Notes: generated by a model from the letters alone, not told the origin. DNA of 64,000 nucleotides from Chrysopilus asiliformis (GCA_964034945.1 OZ035961.1:66438031-66502030); one strand, 5' to 3'. Shown: positions 34,930-45,654, counted from the stretch's first letter. Numbers and translations are program-made.

Positions 34930-36283
34930 GTTCATTTAACAAGGCCTCCGATAGAACTGACTGATGAATGGAGAAAGGCCGAAAGAATAGCTAAAAGCAT
35001 CATGTAGAATACTTGTCGGATTCATTTTTATGTTTTGCGAAGGCAGAGAGTACTGCAAAAGAAATTCTTCAAAGTCTTAAGATAATTTATGAGCGGAAAA
35101 GTATTGCTACCCAACTAACTCTCCGGAAAAATTACTGAAATTAAAACTGCGAAATGACACACCCCTAACAAGTCATTTTAGAGTTTTTGATGATTTAATT
35201 ACGGAATTATTAGCAGAGAGTGCAAAATTGAAAGAAACTGATAGTCTCACATTTGCTAATAACACTTCGCTCATCGTATAATGGAATAATTGCTGCAATA
35301 GTAACATTAGCTGAAGATAATTTAACATTGGCTTTTGCCAAAACAAGACTTTTAGATCATGAAGTGAAATTAATAACCGAAAGCCGTGGTACTAGTGCAA
35401 AAGTTTTTCATGCTGAGAATACAAATTATTTCGGAAATAAGAAAATGTCAAGAAATCATCGTCAGGGTCAGGGTCAACATAAATGAAAATTCTTCAAACA
35501 TAATAAAACAACAAAATTTGTAAAGTGTTATCAATGTGGCAGTAAAGGTCACATGAAGAATGATTGTTTTTACGGTAAAGAAGAATTACAATTCAAAAAT
35601 AGTGATAGAACAAGAACTGTTTAAACAGTTCAATTAATCGAGCCTTCACAACAAAATTATGGTTTTGCATTTTTGGCTGGAGACTACCAATCTGAAAATT
35701 ATCAACCTGAAAATAACAAAATTAGTTTTCTTCTGCATTCTGGAGCATCGGATATTAACATCAGCAGAGAAGATCTAACAAACAAATTTATGAAATTAGA
35801 TTCACCAACCGAAAATTCTGTAGCGAAAAATGGAGAATTTATAACTGCGACAAAGAGAGGAAAAATTAAAGTGACGAGCAACCTGGGTATTCAAAGAGTA
35901 CTGGATAATGTTCCGATGTCCCGATGTTTCATATAACTTGCTGTCTGTGCGTAGGATGCAACAAGCTAGGATGACTATTATTTTCAATAAAAATGGTGTT
36001 AAAATATATAAGGATGATAAGGTCGTTATGAAAGGTAAACATTCCAATAATTTATTTAGTGTTGATTTTATGATTGACATAACTTTTAATGGCCAAATAT
36101 GTAGCGCTGTGAATGATAAATGTCAATTGAGGCATGAACGACTGGGTCATATTGGGAAACACTCAATTTGTAGATTAAAGAAATAAACAAATGATTGACT
36201 ATATAGGTCAAATAAATCAAATTATTCTTAATGATAATTTGTGTGAAGCTAGTATAAAAGGTAAACAAGCAAGATTATCATTT
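34930..36283 (+). pseudogene. Ty1/copia gag-pol remnant
   Basis: 34930-35480 decodes, with frame breaks, to a copia-type Gag (EWRKAERIAKSI, ESTAKEILQSLKIIYERKS). A CCHC zinc knuckle CYQCGSKGHMKNDC sits at 35526-35567. The protease follows at about 35729 as FLLHSGASD, with His where the catalytic Asp should be. 35908-36180 holds the GAG-pre-integrase region (SYNLLSVRRMQQA, then LRHERLGHIGK). The frame reaches KGKQARL and is cut at 36283 by family A DNA. Integrase core, RT and LTRs are absent. Confidence 0.8.
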
Positions 36284-36422
36284 AAACATAACAAAAGCTA
36301 TAATTGCCAATCTGGCAATTATTGAAAACCCGTATGGTGATATGGCATTGTTCGAAGTTTAAGTGAAGGGCGAACATTTGTATAAAATTCCACTTTGAAG
36401 TCAAACCTTTCAATAAGATTTT
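36284..36422 (-). mobile_element. Family A tail (minus), host of the next copy
   Basis: AACATAACAAAAGCTATAAT, the hairpin and ~100 bp of tail up to TTTCAATAAGATTTTT, then directly the head of a plus copy. The junction is at the same T-run as at 16090. A variant 'tatggcattgttcgaagttt' block is shared with the copy at 28800. Confidence 0.7.
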
Positions 36423-36868
36423 TATACCCGTATGGTGAAACCAAAGGGTATATTAAATTTGCCTTACCGTTTGTAATGCCATCACACAAAAAAATGAATT
36501 ACACCAGTGTGTTTAGAATGATAAAAAAAGTTGAATTTAGCATGTCCGTCAGTCCGTCCTTCCGTCTGTCCGTCTGTGGCGCGGATTGGGGGCGCACGGA
36601 TTGAGCTAGAGAGTTGAAATTTTGCGCAGATCCTTTTTTCGTAAAATGCGAGTCCAAGTTCGTTCATGAGCAAAAATGGACCATTAGGGGGGGTACCCCC
36701 CATACGAACGAAATCGTTTTTTGTGAATATCTCGAAAACGGTGCATCTTATCAAAAAAGTCCAAGAACAAAAGTTATTCAGGATATTATTCTACATAAAA
36801 CTCCTATACATCAAAATCCGATTGGAAAAAATGTTATTGAAAAGTTTGACTTCAAAGTGGACAATGCC
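36423..36868 (+). mobile_element. Family A copy (plus), 3'-truncated
   Basis: Head TATACCCGTATGGTGAAACC through a (GTCY)n tract (36544-36577) and the GGGGGGTACCCCCC palindrome. It ends at CTTCAAAGTGGACAATGCCATATCAC without the hairpin; the last bases match the 'tatggcattgt' variant block inverted. Confidence 0.65.
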
Positions 36869-36879
36869 ATATCACTAGT

Positions 36880-37225
36880 GTTAATTCGATCCAAGTAAAT
36901 ACGAATACATATTCGATACTTTTGTTTTGATACCAAGTAATTTTGTAATCGATACCTTTACCCCGATACCAAGTAGGTATCGATACTTTTTGACTGATAT
37001 CGAAAAGTGACTACTTTATATTGAATATTTAGGCATTTTCCCCCTTATGACCATGGCATCAAACTCGCATTCTTTGCCAACTTTTCCAATGGAAGTGTGG
37101 AGCTCATATAGGGACTCTAGGGTTTTTTTAAAATAATTTTTGGGGAATATATCAAGTTTCTTCTTACTTGAGCTTGACCGTTTCATCATTAAAATTTCTT
37201 CCACTTGAAGAATAGGAGGAAATAA
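36880..37225. repeat. Probable hAT subterminal array
   Basis: 36891-37010 is full of CGATACC/AAGTA motifs (GATACCAAGTA three times, TATCGATACTTTTTGACTG). This resembles the motif arrays inside other hAT ends here and precedes a hAT transposase tail. No clean TIR or TSD seen. Confidence 0.4.
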
Positions 37226-37431
37226 AATCGATGTTTCCTTTATTATATAAATATGCCAGAGCGTTTTTAGTAGTGGTTGCATTGTCAGTTCCTTGTGAAA
37301 GGTTGTTTTCAAAGGTGGTTGCAACCATTACTCAAAAGCGCAATCGACTCTCCGGAAAACACCTTGAACAATTATTGTTTTTGGGAAATGTTCCAAAAAA
37401 CGATTTTTTGACTAGTGTGAAAGGTTTTTAG
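37226..37431 (+). pseudogene. hAT transposase C-terminal dimerisation domain
   Basis: The frame reads FPLLYKYARAFLVVVALSVP, CERLFSKVVATITQKRNRL and GKHLEQLLFLGNV. This is the conserved hAT dimerisation block ('P.LS..A...L.ipatS.p.ERvFS..g.i....R..L...'). Only about 65 residues remain and the catalytic region upstream is unreadable. It is probably tied to the motif array at 36891 as one old hAT element. The MITE at 37422 overlaps its 3' end. Confidence 0.75.
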
Positions 37432-37634
37432 TTCAAATACCACCTTTCACACATAAAAATTGTTATTTTACAAATTAAATTGGGGTTTTTGAACATTTAA
37501 CAGACTTTCTGCGAGTCGATTTAACTATCTTCAATTTGATTTGAAAAAAGTCACTTAGATGTGCAAAAGAATCAATTTAATTTGTAGCATAGCCAATTTT
37601 ATTTATGAAAGGTGGTATTTGAACTAAAAAACCT
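37422..37634. mobile_element. 213-bp MITE with 27-bp TIRs
   Basis: AGGTTTTTAGTTCAAATACC at the left and its inverse at the right (AGGTTTTTTAGTTCAAATAC on the minus strand), then CACCTTTCA on both sides. No clear TSD. It interrupts the end of the hAT relic. Confidence 0.65.
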
Positions 37635-38303
37635 GTGCTAGTTTTCCTCCCATTCTTCAATTGAAAGAAATTCAATAAATCTAAATGAAAGTAAGACAGT
37701 TATATTTTTGTCTTTATATATAATTATGTTGATTAATTTTTATAAAAAATAAACATCCTTTTCCAGAAAAGTACAATTCTACACTTCACAAATTGTTAAA
37801 TTGTATATTCACAATTACAAATAAAAAAAGCGTTCCAGGAACTTACACATTTGTAAATATTTTCTTTTCACATTTCCACAATTTCGATTTATACAATTGT
37901 ATCAATTTTTTGTAGCAACGAATTTTTTCATTGAATTCAAGCACAGAAGTTAAGGACGATAAATTCTTCTGCGACGAGTTGCTAATTGCATATTAGCTCC
38001 ATTTTCGCTACTATTGCTACTCTCCGTATCCATTTTTATTTTTATCTCCGTGATCACTTTTAGAGGCGTTTGAACACTGCTAAATATTTCTAACAATTGT
38101 AGTTAGATTCATGCTATTGGAATTTCTCGGCTTATAAGGTCTGCAAAAACAACAAAATTATATTATTTTTGCGGATGTTTTCACATCCAAATTCCCCCCC
38201 AACAGGTCGGACATGTCTGCCCTGAAAACCCATCAGGAGCCTGTTTCTGGTATGGAAACCTCTGGCGAAAGACCATTTGTGATTCTCTCTCTCTCTTTCG
38301 GCG
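37635..38303. other. Spacer with a small minus-strand ORF
   Basis: 37950-38033 (minus) encodes a 27-residue peptide, MDTESSNSSENGANMQLATR then RRRIYRP and stop. It resembles transposase N-termini but is too short to assign. The rest is unrecognised. Confidence 0.25.
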
Positions 38304-38395
38304 CTACAGCCGGTTTCCGGTCTTGGCCTGCCGCAATGTGTCTCGCCAGAGGTCCCGGTCGTGTGCCGATGTCCTCCAGTTGTGATACACAGCAC
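38304..38395 (-). pseudogene. C-terminal scrap of a non-LTR retrotransposon ORF
   Basis: The minus frame ends AHDRDLWRDTLRQAKTGNRL with TAG at 38304-38306, matching 2-109 in sequence and stop. Downstream (38168-38300) both copies share CGMMAGAGAGAG. The match marks a repeat family with a common 3' end. Confidence 0.45.
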
Positions 38396-38482
38396 CCAAA
38401 AAATTATTTTTTCCTTTTTAGTGCATTTTTAGTACCTACATTTTTTTAAAATAAAAGCTTTTTTTTTAAATATTTTTTTTAA

Positions 38483-39104
38483 CCCTGGACCCGTGTACTG
38501 GGCACTGAGTGCCCAGAACGATTTTCAAACCGAAATTAATCATATTTTTAATAAAGAATATGATGAAATGCAATATATTTCTGAAAGATACTGAAATTTA
38601 GAGTACAAAAACAAAAAAAAAATCCAAATTACATATCTTCGGGGGGGTTGTGGAAGGTGTCAAAAAAAAGCGTAATATCGTGTACTTGGGCACTCAGTGC
38701 CCAAGTCAGTACATTTTGTATGAATTTGGTTTTTATTTTGATTACAGCTTTGGGTTTTTCCCCTTTTAAGATTTTTCTTGTATGCAGATATTATATTGTA
38801 TTGTTATATTATTTATATTATAATATTTATATTGTATTGTTGTCATGTATTGCATTTTCTTTCGTGGAGTACATGATTTGTTGGAGAAATCGAGTACCAG
38901 ATTCGCGAGCTTACAAGGTGGTCTATATTCTCAGTCGATTTTTGCAAATTATATTTTCCCATTGTATTTCTACTTGTTTAACGAATAAACCAATTTTTAT
39001 GGTTTTTAAACAAACCAGCCATACATTTTCTATTGGAATTGCATCTGGGCACTGAGTGCCCAAGTACACGATAAATGGAAGTTTTATAGTACACGGGTCC
39101 AGGG
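38483..39104. mobile_element. piggyBac-like MITE with three palindromes
   Basis: TTAA at both flanks (38479-38482, 39105-39108) and exact 17-bp TIRs CCCTGGACCCGTGTACT. Near-perfect palindromes with core GGGCACTSAGTGCCC lie at 38498-38516, 38685-38705 and 39045-39064. The first follows the 13-bp tip by about 2 bp; the last ends 40 bp from the right end. This is the asymmetric tip-plus-19-bp-repeat layout known from piggyBac. The 135-codon hydrophobic frame inside is A+T-driven and is not a transposase. Confidence 0.85.
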
Positions 39105-39250
39105 TTAATTTTTTTTTATTTCATCCTTTTTAGTCATTTTGTATTTGGTTTCTATTTATTTTTATTTGTATTTGTTTTAATAAAAGCTTTTTTTAAAGTA
39201 GGGCAATAAATTTAATTAGCGTGCACTGGAATTAAGTTTTCTGTCTTAGA

Positions 39251-39560
39251 GGACCTTCCGTTATCCTGACAGAATCCTTAATGCCAGAATCTGATTCAGC
39301 GATCCCAAAAACCCCCAGGTGAGATTTTTCTTCGGAAAATTTGAGGAAAAGGATAATCACGTTATCCTTACGGGACCTTCCGTTATCCTTACAGACTTTT
39401 TAACGTCAGAATCGGATTAAGCGATCCATAAAAGCCATAGATGAGATTTTTTTCCGGAAATTTTGAGGAAAAGGATAATCATGTTATCCTTACAGGACCT
39501 TCCGTTATCCTTACAAGGACGAAGTAGTGAAAATATTGTATTGTCATCGGACTTACGTCT
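39251..39560 (+). repeat. 122-bp tandem module (AGGATAAC type)
   Basis: GGACCTTCCGTTATCCT starts at 39251, 39373 and 39495 (period 122). Each unit holds CAGAATCNGATT, a GATGAGATTTTT box, GAGGAAAAGGATAATCA and GTTATCCTTAC, so AGGATAAC/GTTATCCT occur as inverted boxes within the unit. Related single units lie at 7490, 48002 and 54520. Confidence 0.8.
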
Positions 39561-39812
39561 GCGTGCAAAATTTCAAGTGAATCGGATGAGTGGAAATGGG
39601 TCAAAATTTGATTCCAAGATTTGACCCTGACCAAAAATATACATTGTCAAACAAATCATTTTTCGATTCAAATCAAACAAATCATTTTAGAAGAAGCATG
39701 AATCAAAAACTTAATACCCGATCAGCTAAGGCACAAACCAGAAGATACTCGTGTCACTTAAAAGCACAGTAGACGTTTCATCCCAAAAACCATAAAAACA
39801 GAACGTACAAAA

Positions 39813-40875
39813 ATGTATAATAACGAGATTGATAATGACACCTATAGGATACATCAAAATGGGGAAATCAGATTTAGAAGCACTTGTTACGTTTCGGGGT
39901 TCTCGGAAAACTTTAGCCGCTTAATAAAAGACAACAATACTAACGTCATCATGGCACATAAAACCATTAAAACAATTGGCCAATGCTACACTAGGCTAAA
40001 AGACAAAATTCCGAGAGACCTGGAATCTAATATAGTATATGAAGTACCGTGCGCGGGGTCTTCTGAAGTCCCTTGTAATGCAAAATATGTGAGCACCACC
40101 AGCCAATAACAAAAAAATAGAATGTCTGGACATAAATCAGATATCAAATCTAAGTCGGATAATAAAACGGCGTTAGCCGAGCATTCAGGGTATTCACAGT
40201 CGTCTTTTAAATTGCGGGTAAATTTACCGCTCGGTAATTCAGTCAAATTTAACAGATTTTTACCGAGACCGTAACTTGGTTCATGTAAAAATGAATTACC
40301 GGGTTCGGTAATTGTAGACATGCCTTGAGTCGTGTTTTCCGGCCCGGTTATTCGGTATCAAGAATCAACCGCGAGTGGCGCTAGTAATGTTTTTAGTTGT
40401 CAAATTTTCTCGCTGGTTATCTCATCGGACTGCAATTTTTTTCAATTTTGATAGCCGTTGCCACAATAGAAATTCAAAAGAATACATCAAACATGGATTT
40501 AAAGGTATGTGACATATTTTACAATCAAATTCGCAGTTCATGATTTGGTCACGTATCCAATAAAAGCGCTGTTCTCAAATCTGTGCTGTGGGATGTTCAC
40601 AGCAGAATATTTTCAGTCTTTTAATATTACCGAAAATACCGAATACCGAAAATTAAACCCTCATTGTAAGTTAAAATATTTCCCCGACTTTGATAACATA
40701 AAAATATTATGCAAAGAAAATAACTTCAATAAGAGAATGACATTAGAAGCTTTGCACATATACAATACAAAAAATTCAATTAATAAAAGAACAGACACTG
40801 GAGAACATTAACCACACTTATTGTGCACTATTAGAGAGAAATAAAAAAAGTAACAGCCAGAACAACTGTCATAAT
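39813..40875 (+). pseudogene. PLE linker and GIY-YIG endonuclease (split)
   Basis: 39813-40109 encodes the linker (STCYVSGFSENFSRLIKDNN, IGQCYTRLKDKIP) and the endonuclease start IVYEVPC...NAKYVSTTS (GIY as IVY, YIG as YVS). A TAA and then RMSGHKSDIKSKSDNKTALA-EH follow up to 40185. After the insert the frame resumes at 40662 as HCKLKYFPDFDNIKILCKEN, ending near 40860 with ERNKKS. Its linker (FSxxxxRxIK...FTxLKD type) resembles the PLE at 60302 more than that at 20636. Confidence 0.8.
40186..40661. mobile_element. 476-bp insertion, TSD CATT
   Basis: CATT at 40182-40185 and 40662-40665. The restored PLE codons show only one CATT was present originally. The tips are CAGGGTATTC and AGGGTTTAAT (inverse). 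Both sides carry ACCG/CGGTAATT-type motifs (40210-40350 and 40628-40650). In the middle, ATGGATTTAAAGGTATGTGA (40493) looks like a start codon plus splice donor, perhaps a captured first exon. A 4-bp duplication does not match hAT or Harbinger, so the superfamily is unknown. Confidence 0.6.
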
Positions 40876-41527
40876 ATTTGATTTTAAACGTTTGACAAGG
40901 ACGGACGCTCTGATTATAATTGTTAATTTATTTAATTATTTATTTTTATCGTGTGTCTTTTTTATTTATTAAATTCTTGTTTGTGAAAATTTTTCAAGAG
41001 CATATTTTATGTAAGTTAAAATGTATAAAAAATTTTGTCAACTTTTTACCTAATTTAAGTATACACCAATACCTCGCTTTGCGTCTTTTCGTTTTGCGTT
41101 TTTTCGAAGTTGCGTCGCTGCTGAATTAGTACTAATTTTCACTGTGCGTCGTTAGATTTTCGAAGTTGCGTTGTTTTGGGTTCGAGTCTTTAATTTTTTT
41201 TTTTGAAATTTTTTGAAATTTTCTTTTTTTTTCTAAAAGATGGCACGACTTTTCTTTCTAATTGCGCCATGCCATCAAAACTCGGGGATTCCCTTTCTAA
41301 CTGAAAATCAATGCAATTTTAATACAGTTTTATTTTCACTTTGTTTTGCTAATTTTAGAGTTCAGTTTCAATTAGTGTGTTGTTCTTTTTTTTAAAAGAG
41401 AATAATAAATTTTTATAAATTTTTACGGGTTGTTTCTGGTTACAAAAAAGGTAAATATTTTTCCAATTTATTTATTGGCAGAGTTATATTATTTTTTTTT
41501 ACATACACTTGTAATTTTTTAAGCCAA

Positions 41528-42739
41528 ATGAGTGGAAAGGGTGCTGCTGGTAGAATTATCAAAAATAAAAATATCAGTTGTGGTCAACACAAAACTTTCT
41601 TCTACAAAATCTACGACCCTGTGCAATTTACGCTAGAGCCCTGTCGCGTTGTCAACCTAAGACGACCTCCCAAAAAATTGTTGGTTCATCCAAAAATATC
41701 AAAAACGTACAAAATTTGAGATAACTTTAGAACGGTAAAAGATATCAATTTACGGTAAATGGCAAAAATGTAGAAAATGTTAACATCTTTAATTATTCTT
41801 TGAAGTGATTTGTCGTAAAACCGTTAGTTTGCAAATTATTCGCAAAATATGATTTTTTACATATTAATGAAAATATCTCAATAACGGTAAAAGATAACGG
41901 ATAACGGTAAGAAACAAAATTGTGCAGAATGCCATTCTCATTAATTCACTTCATACATTCAGTCAGCAAAAACCCCTTAGTTTTCGAGATAATCGCAAAA
42001 AACTATTTTTATGGAAATAACGGTTTATCTCGATAACAGGTTGAGATATCGAATTATAGCTAAAGACAAAAGTGTGGGAAATTTTATTTTCTCCAAGTTT
42101 TGTCATACTTAAGGCCACTAAAAAACGCGTAGTTTGGGAGTAAATCGAGAAAAACGAAATTGCGATTTTTGAAAAACCGCCATTTTAGATACTTCCGGTT
42201 AACGGATTTCCGCTAAAAGTTGATAGAAGCGTCCCATTTCAGGACCCAACATGCCTATAAAATTTCATGGCGCTAGCTCTATTAGTTTTTGAGAAATCTT
42301 GTACACAGACTGACAGACAGACTGACAGACTGACAGACTGACAGACAGAAAGACATTTTTTAAATATGACTCCAATCGACTCAGGAGTGATCGGGAAATG
42401 TTTTTTAGGCAAAATTAAGAGGTCGAAATTTTTCATGAATACAATACTTTATTATACTCCGTAGAAGAAAGTAAAAAAACTATCAGCTTGGAGACAAAAT
42501 TAGATATTCTGCGACGATTTGATAAGGGAGAGAAGGCTGTGGAGATTTTTTTAAAAAACGATCCTGACAGCGGAAGGAGTTTTAAAGTGTCCCAGGCGGT
42601 AGCTACGAATATCAATTGCTACAAGGAAATTTATTTTACGTTGAAAAAAAAAGCTGTTCAGCAAACATTGGACCAATTTTTTGTGAAAGAAAGCCGACTT
42701 ACGACAACAGCCACTATGGACTCATCAGACAGTGATTAA
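41528..42739 (+). pseudogene. pogo/Tigger transposase remnant
   Basis: The start ATG at 41528 gives MSGKGAAGRIIK, interrupted by the family B insertion at 41564. After 42477 the frame resumes with SLETKLDILRRFDKGEKAVE, the N-terminal helix-turn-helix of pogo/Tigger/CENP-B proteins. A deletion removes the second half of the DNA-binding region and the whole DDE domain. The protein then ends KKKAVQQTLDQFFVKESRL... and stops at 42739, like the acidic C-terminus of Tigger transposases. It cannot be active. Confidence 0.75.
41564..42477 (-). mobile_element. Family B copy nested in the pogo element
   Basis: Nearly full-length on the minus strand: AAAAATATCAGTTGTGGTCA tail first, ACTTTCTTCTAC near each end, and a GACAGACTGACAGAC tract at 42306-42352. 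It sits in an A-run of the transposase gene without other duplication, as expected for Helentron-type insertion between like bases. Confidence 0.75.
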
Positions 42740-43140
42740 TTTTTATTTTGTTTTTTATAAATTAATTGAATTTTTTATTTTGTTTTAATTGAATTTGTTT
42801 TTTTGTTTGTTTTTTTGTATGTATGTAATAAAATTTTATATTATTTTTGTTTTTTAAATGTTTACTTTGTTCAATTTTCTTTTTAAAAAGTAGTATTTTC
42901 GTAACCCTGGAACCTATCTTCGATCTTTACATGGTTTGCTATAGAAAATCATAATTCACTTTGCGTCGTTTCAATTTTCGTCGTGTTTTTTTGGAACGTA
43001 ACCACGACGCAAAGTGAGGTATTGGTGTATATCGCAAAACAGACAAACCTCCTGAAGAAGCCGTGCGACAGCCGGCGAAACGTCGAGGAAATTATTAATA
43101 AATGATCTGCTCACTGCACACATCGATTAACTCCACTTTT

Positions 43141-44273
43141 GAAAAACCTTAAAATTAAGTGTAAAACACTTCGTATAGTCATAACTTTTTATATTTATAA
43201 TAATTTTGCTGAATAATAAGGATTCCTGAATAATAAGCGACAAAATTTTTATATTATAAAGAGAATTTTAGAAAACAATGCACATTATTTCATTGCATTT
43301 CTCAACTTTTTGTTTTATGGAGTTAGTCGGAGTGTGCGGCTCAAATATGACTCTCAACAACCAATGATTTGAGTTTTTACTAAAATCGATGACCATATAA
43401 CCTGAAAAAAAACCTTTATTATTGTAATATACATATACTCGGAAATTATACGTGCGAGGAGAAGTGGTTGTAGGGAAGGGATACACAAAGTACTTCACGA
43501 AGAGAACTATATGTCCAGTTCGCGCATCTTCACAAAAACATGTTTTAGAGACAATTAAAAAATATCTTATTTTTTTTGTTTATATCGCTTTTAATGAAAA
43601 ATAAGAAGAAATTACATTTGGAGTTTTGAGCTTTTGTCAAAAAGGTTTTTCCAAAGTGTTCACATATGTATAAATAATTGCGAAATTTCCTTTCGAAAAT
43701 GAGACTTTGATGAATATCACTTTTACAACTAATCTTTCGTCCAAAAAATTAAGATTTCTTTAATAACACGCGTTCCATCCCCACTTGAAAATTCACTCAG
43801 CTTAATTAGTAGACATTCCTGATAATTGCATAATACAATAGTTATAATTCGTATTATGGACTTGGGATAAGAAAGTGAAAACTTTACTCCGGATTCTATT
43901 CTTTTTTTAAGAATTCGTTTCGCTCAACTTACAAATACCTTTTTAGTTACGTTGATAACGAGAATTAATTAACATCACATTCCAAAGAGAATATGTACAA
44001 AGCGATGAATTTTAGGTAGATTTTGAAAAAATACTAACTACTTAATAAATTTCCTCAAACACCTCTAAAATTAGTTTTCAAAGTAATAGCCGACCCTTTT
44101 TTTCTTTTTTTGCAAGGAGGTGCGATTCTAATATTTTTCCATACTTGTGACCCAAATGCCACTACATAAAGCGGCCACAAAGGATGAAGACTCCAATCCA
44201 TCAAATTATTCCACAATTCCTTCACTTATATTGAAAAATCGTATGGAACATCAAACCATTTACGAGTTATTGT
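43141..44273. other. A+T-rich spacer, nothing recognised
   Basis: No paired termini or convincing coding sequence. The 76-codon minus frame at 43268 shows no domain. Confidence 0.45.
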
Positions 44274-45070
44274 CAGGGATGGGAAACGTTATTGTGAGAT
44301 AACGAAATAACGAAACGAAATAACGATTTACCGGTTTTTACGGTTGTTACGAAAAACGTAACGAAAACCGAAAATTTTTTTTTCGATTTTTCTATATTTT
44401 TTTTGTTTTATTTTATTTTTTTGTAAAAAGTTTATCAAGTATAAACCCCACAGACCTACCAGCTAACTATATGAAATATAGGTAAAAATATTGGGGTAGT
44501 ATTTTTAATCATATTTTGATTTAAATCGGACTTTGTTTTGGCCAGATTCTCTCTATTTCTGGAGGTCCGATAAAGAAAATGTTTTAAGCAACTTTTATGG
44601 TATTTAAGCAACTTTTATGGCAACTTTTATGGCAACCTTTTTGGTATTGAAAAGATTATAACAATAAAATCTGTTTAGAACATGATTTTATATAACCGTT
44701 CCACACATCAAAATTTAATCGGGCCACTCCTTTCCCCCTCTCTTATACAAATGGATTTTTTAAACATTTTGTCTATCATCATATAGAGTATTTGACAATC
44801 GGCACCTGACAATTGTAGCTTTTCTTATATTTTTGTTTGTAAAGTTTTAAACTTTTTGTAGTTTTATTAATTTTTTTTATAGAATTTATTTTTATTGAAA
44901 CCGAATTGAATTACTTTATGATAAATAAACTATTATTGAAGTGCAATTTTTTTTAGTTTTCAGTTTCAATACAATGTGTAACGAAACGAAATAACGTAAC
45001 GAAATAATATTTGAATTTCGTTACATAACGAATTGTATAACGTTACCATTTTTTTTGTTTGCCATCCCTG
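44274..45070. mobile_element. hAT-like MITE with ACGAAATA arrays
   Basis: Ends CAGGGATGGGAAAC and CAGGGATGGCAAAC (inverse). Both subterminal zones are packed with AACGAAATAACGAAACG-type repeats (44300-44372 and 44976-45052). The flanking 8-mers (GTTATTGT, GCTATACA) no longer match, so the TSD is lost or the element is not hAT. A family C copy interrupts it. Confidence 0.65.
44460..44839 (+). mobile_element. Family C copy nested in the hAT-like MITE
   Basis: Carries 'aaatttaatcgggccactcctttccccctct', 'acatttTGTCTATCATCATA' and the tail GACAATTGTAGCTTTTCTTA, the reverse order of 2435-2885. ACTTTTATGG is repeated three times at 44590-44632. Confidence 0.55.
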
Positions 45071-45654
45071 GCTATACATTTGCTATACTACTGTCATTTA
45101 CTAAAACATAGATATCTCGAAATTGAAATGCTAATTCATTCGGGAATATTTGATAAGGGTTTTCACTTGAAACATTACTATATTATTTATATATAGACCA
45201 ATACTGCATTACTTAAAATTGACAATTACTTCGGAGCAAATAAAAACAACACTAAAGACAACTAAGCGAGTTCAGAGTTCGCATCATGAAATTTAATTGA
45301 ATCCTGGGGGTTAATAGAAAGTGATGTAAACGGTTTGTTGCTTTTGTGCGCTTAAGTAATTATTTTACAAAATTTAAATGTCTAATTCTAAACGTTCGTG
45401 ACGACGGATGTAAACGACAAGATTTTTTTCGGATGTTCACACGGGGTTCACACGGGTTCACACGGGGATGTTCACACGAGACTATTCTCGATAAGTCGAA
45501 CCTTGATATGTCGAAGTCCTCGATACCTGAATGTTTTGTCTGTTCCCATAAACTATGATCTATCCAGGTTGTATAACATTTTTTGATAATTTAACAATTG
45601 TGTTTTTTGATCATTTGACAATAATATTACGCCAAAGATGAATTTTTAACAGAA
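45071..45654. other. Spacer with a short tandem patch
   Basis: 45433-45478 repeats TTCACACGGG four times in imperfect units. Otherwise unrecognised. Confidence 0.45.

Larger units (their letters stand above)
41064..43027 (+). mobile_element. pogo/Tigger-type element, internally deleted
   Basis: TIRs CACCAATACCTCGCTTTGCG (left) and CACCAATACCTCACTTTGCG (right, inverse), flanked by TA at 41062-41063 and 43028-43029. It contains the two ends of a transposase gene and a nested family B copy. Without the latter it is about 1.05 kb. It lies in the 3' part of a PLE. Confidence 0.85.
39640..43140 (+). mobile_element. Second PLE relic, interrupted twice
   Basis: The PLE body is 39640-40185, 40662-41061 and 43030-43140. 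It was split by a 476-bp element (40186-40661) and by a pogo/Tigger element (41064-43027). Removing both joins the endonuclease frame and the 3' tail. The tail holds CCTGAAGAAGCCG, a CGGC stem partner and GAAACGTCGAGG (about 43050-43090). The reverse transcriptase is missing. Confidence 0.75.

Noticed and set aside
38648..39055. 135-codon hydrophobic ORF as a membrane protein
   Set aside because: It lies inside a MITE between its palindromes, is driven by T-rich codons and shows no domain.
42239..42436. Small ORF with VCQSVSLSVCLSVC
   Set aside because: Translation of the GTCT tract of family B.
44274..45070. Centromere-like or satellite array of ACGAAATA
   Set aside because: Confined to both ends of one element with matched tips; better explained as hAT-like subterminal repeats.
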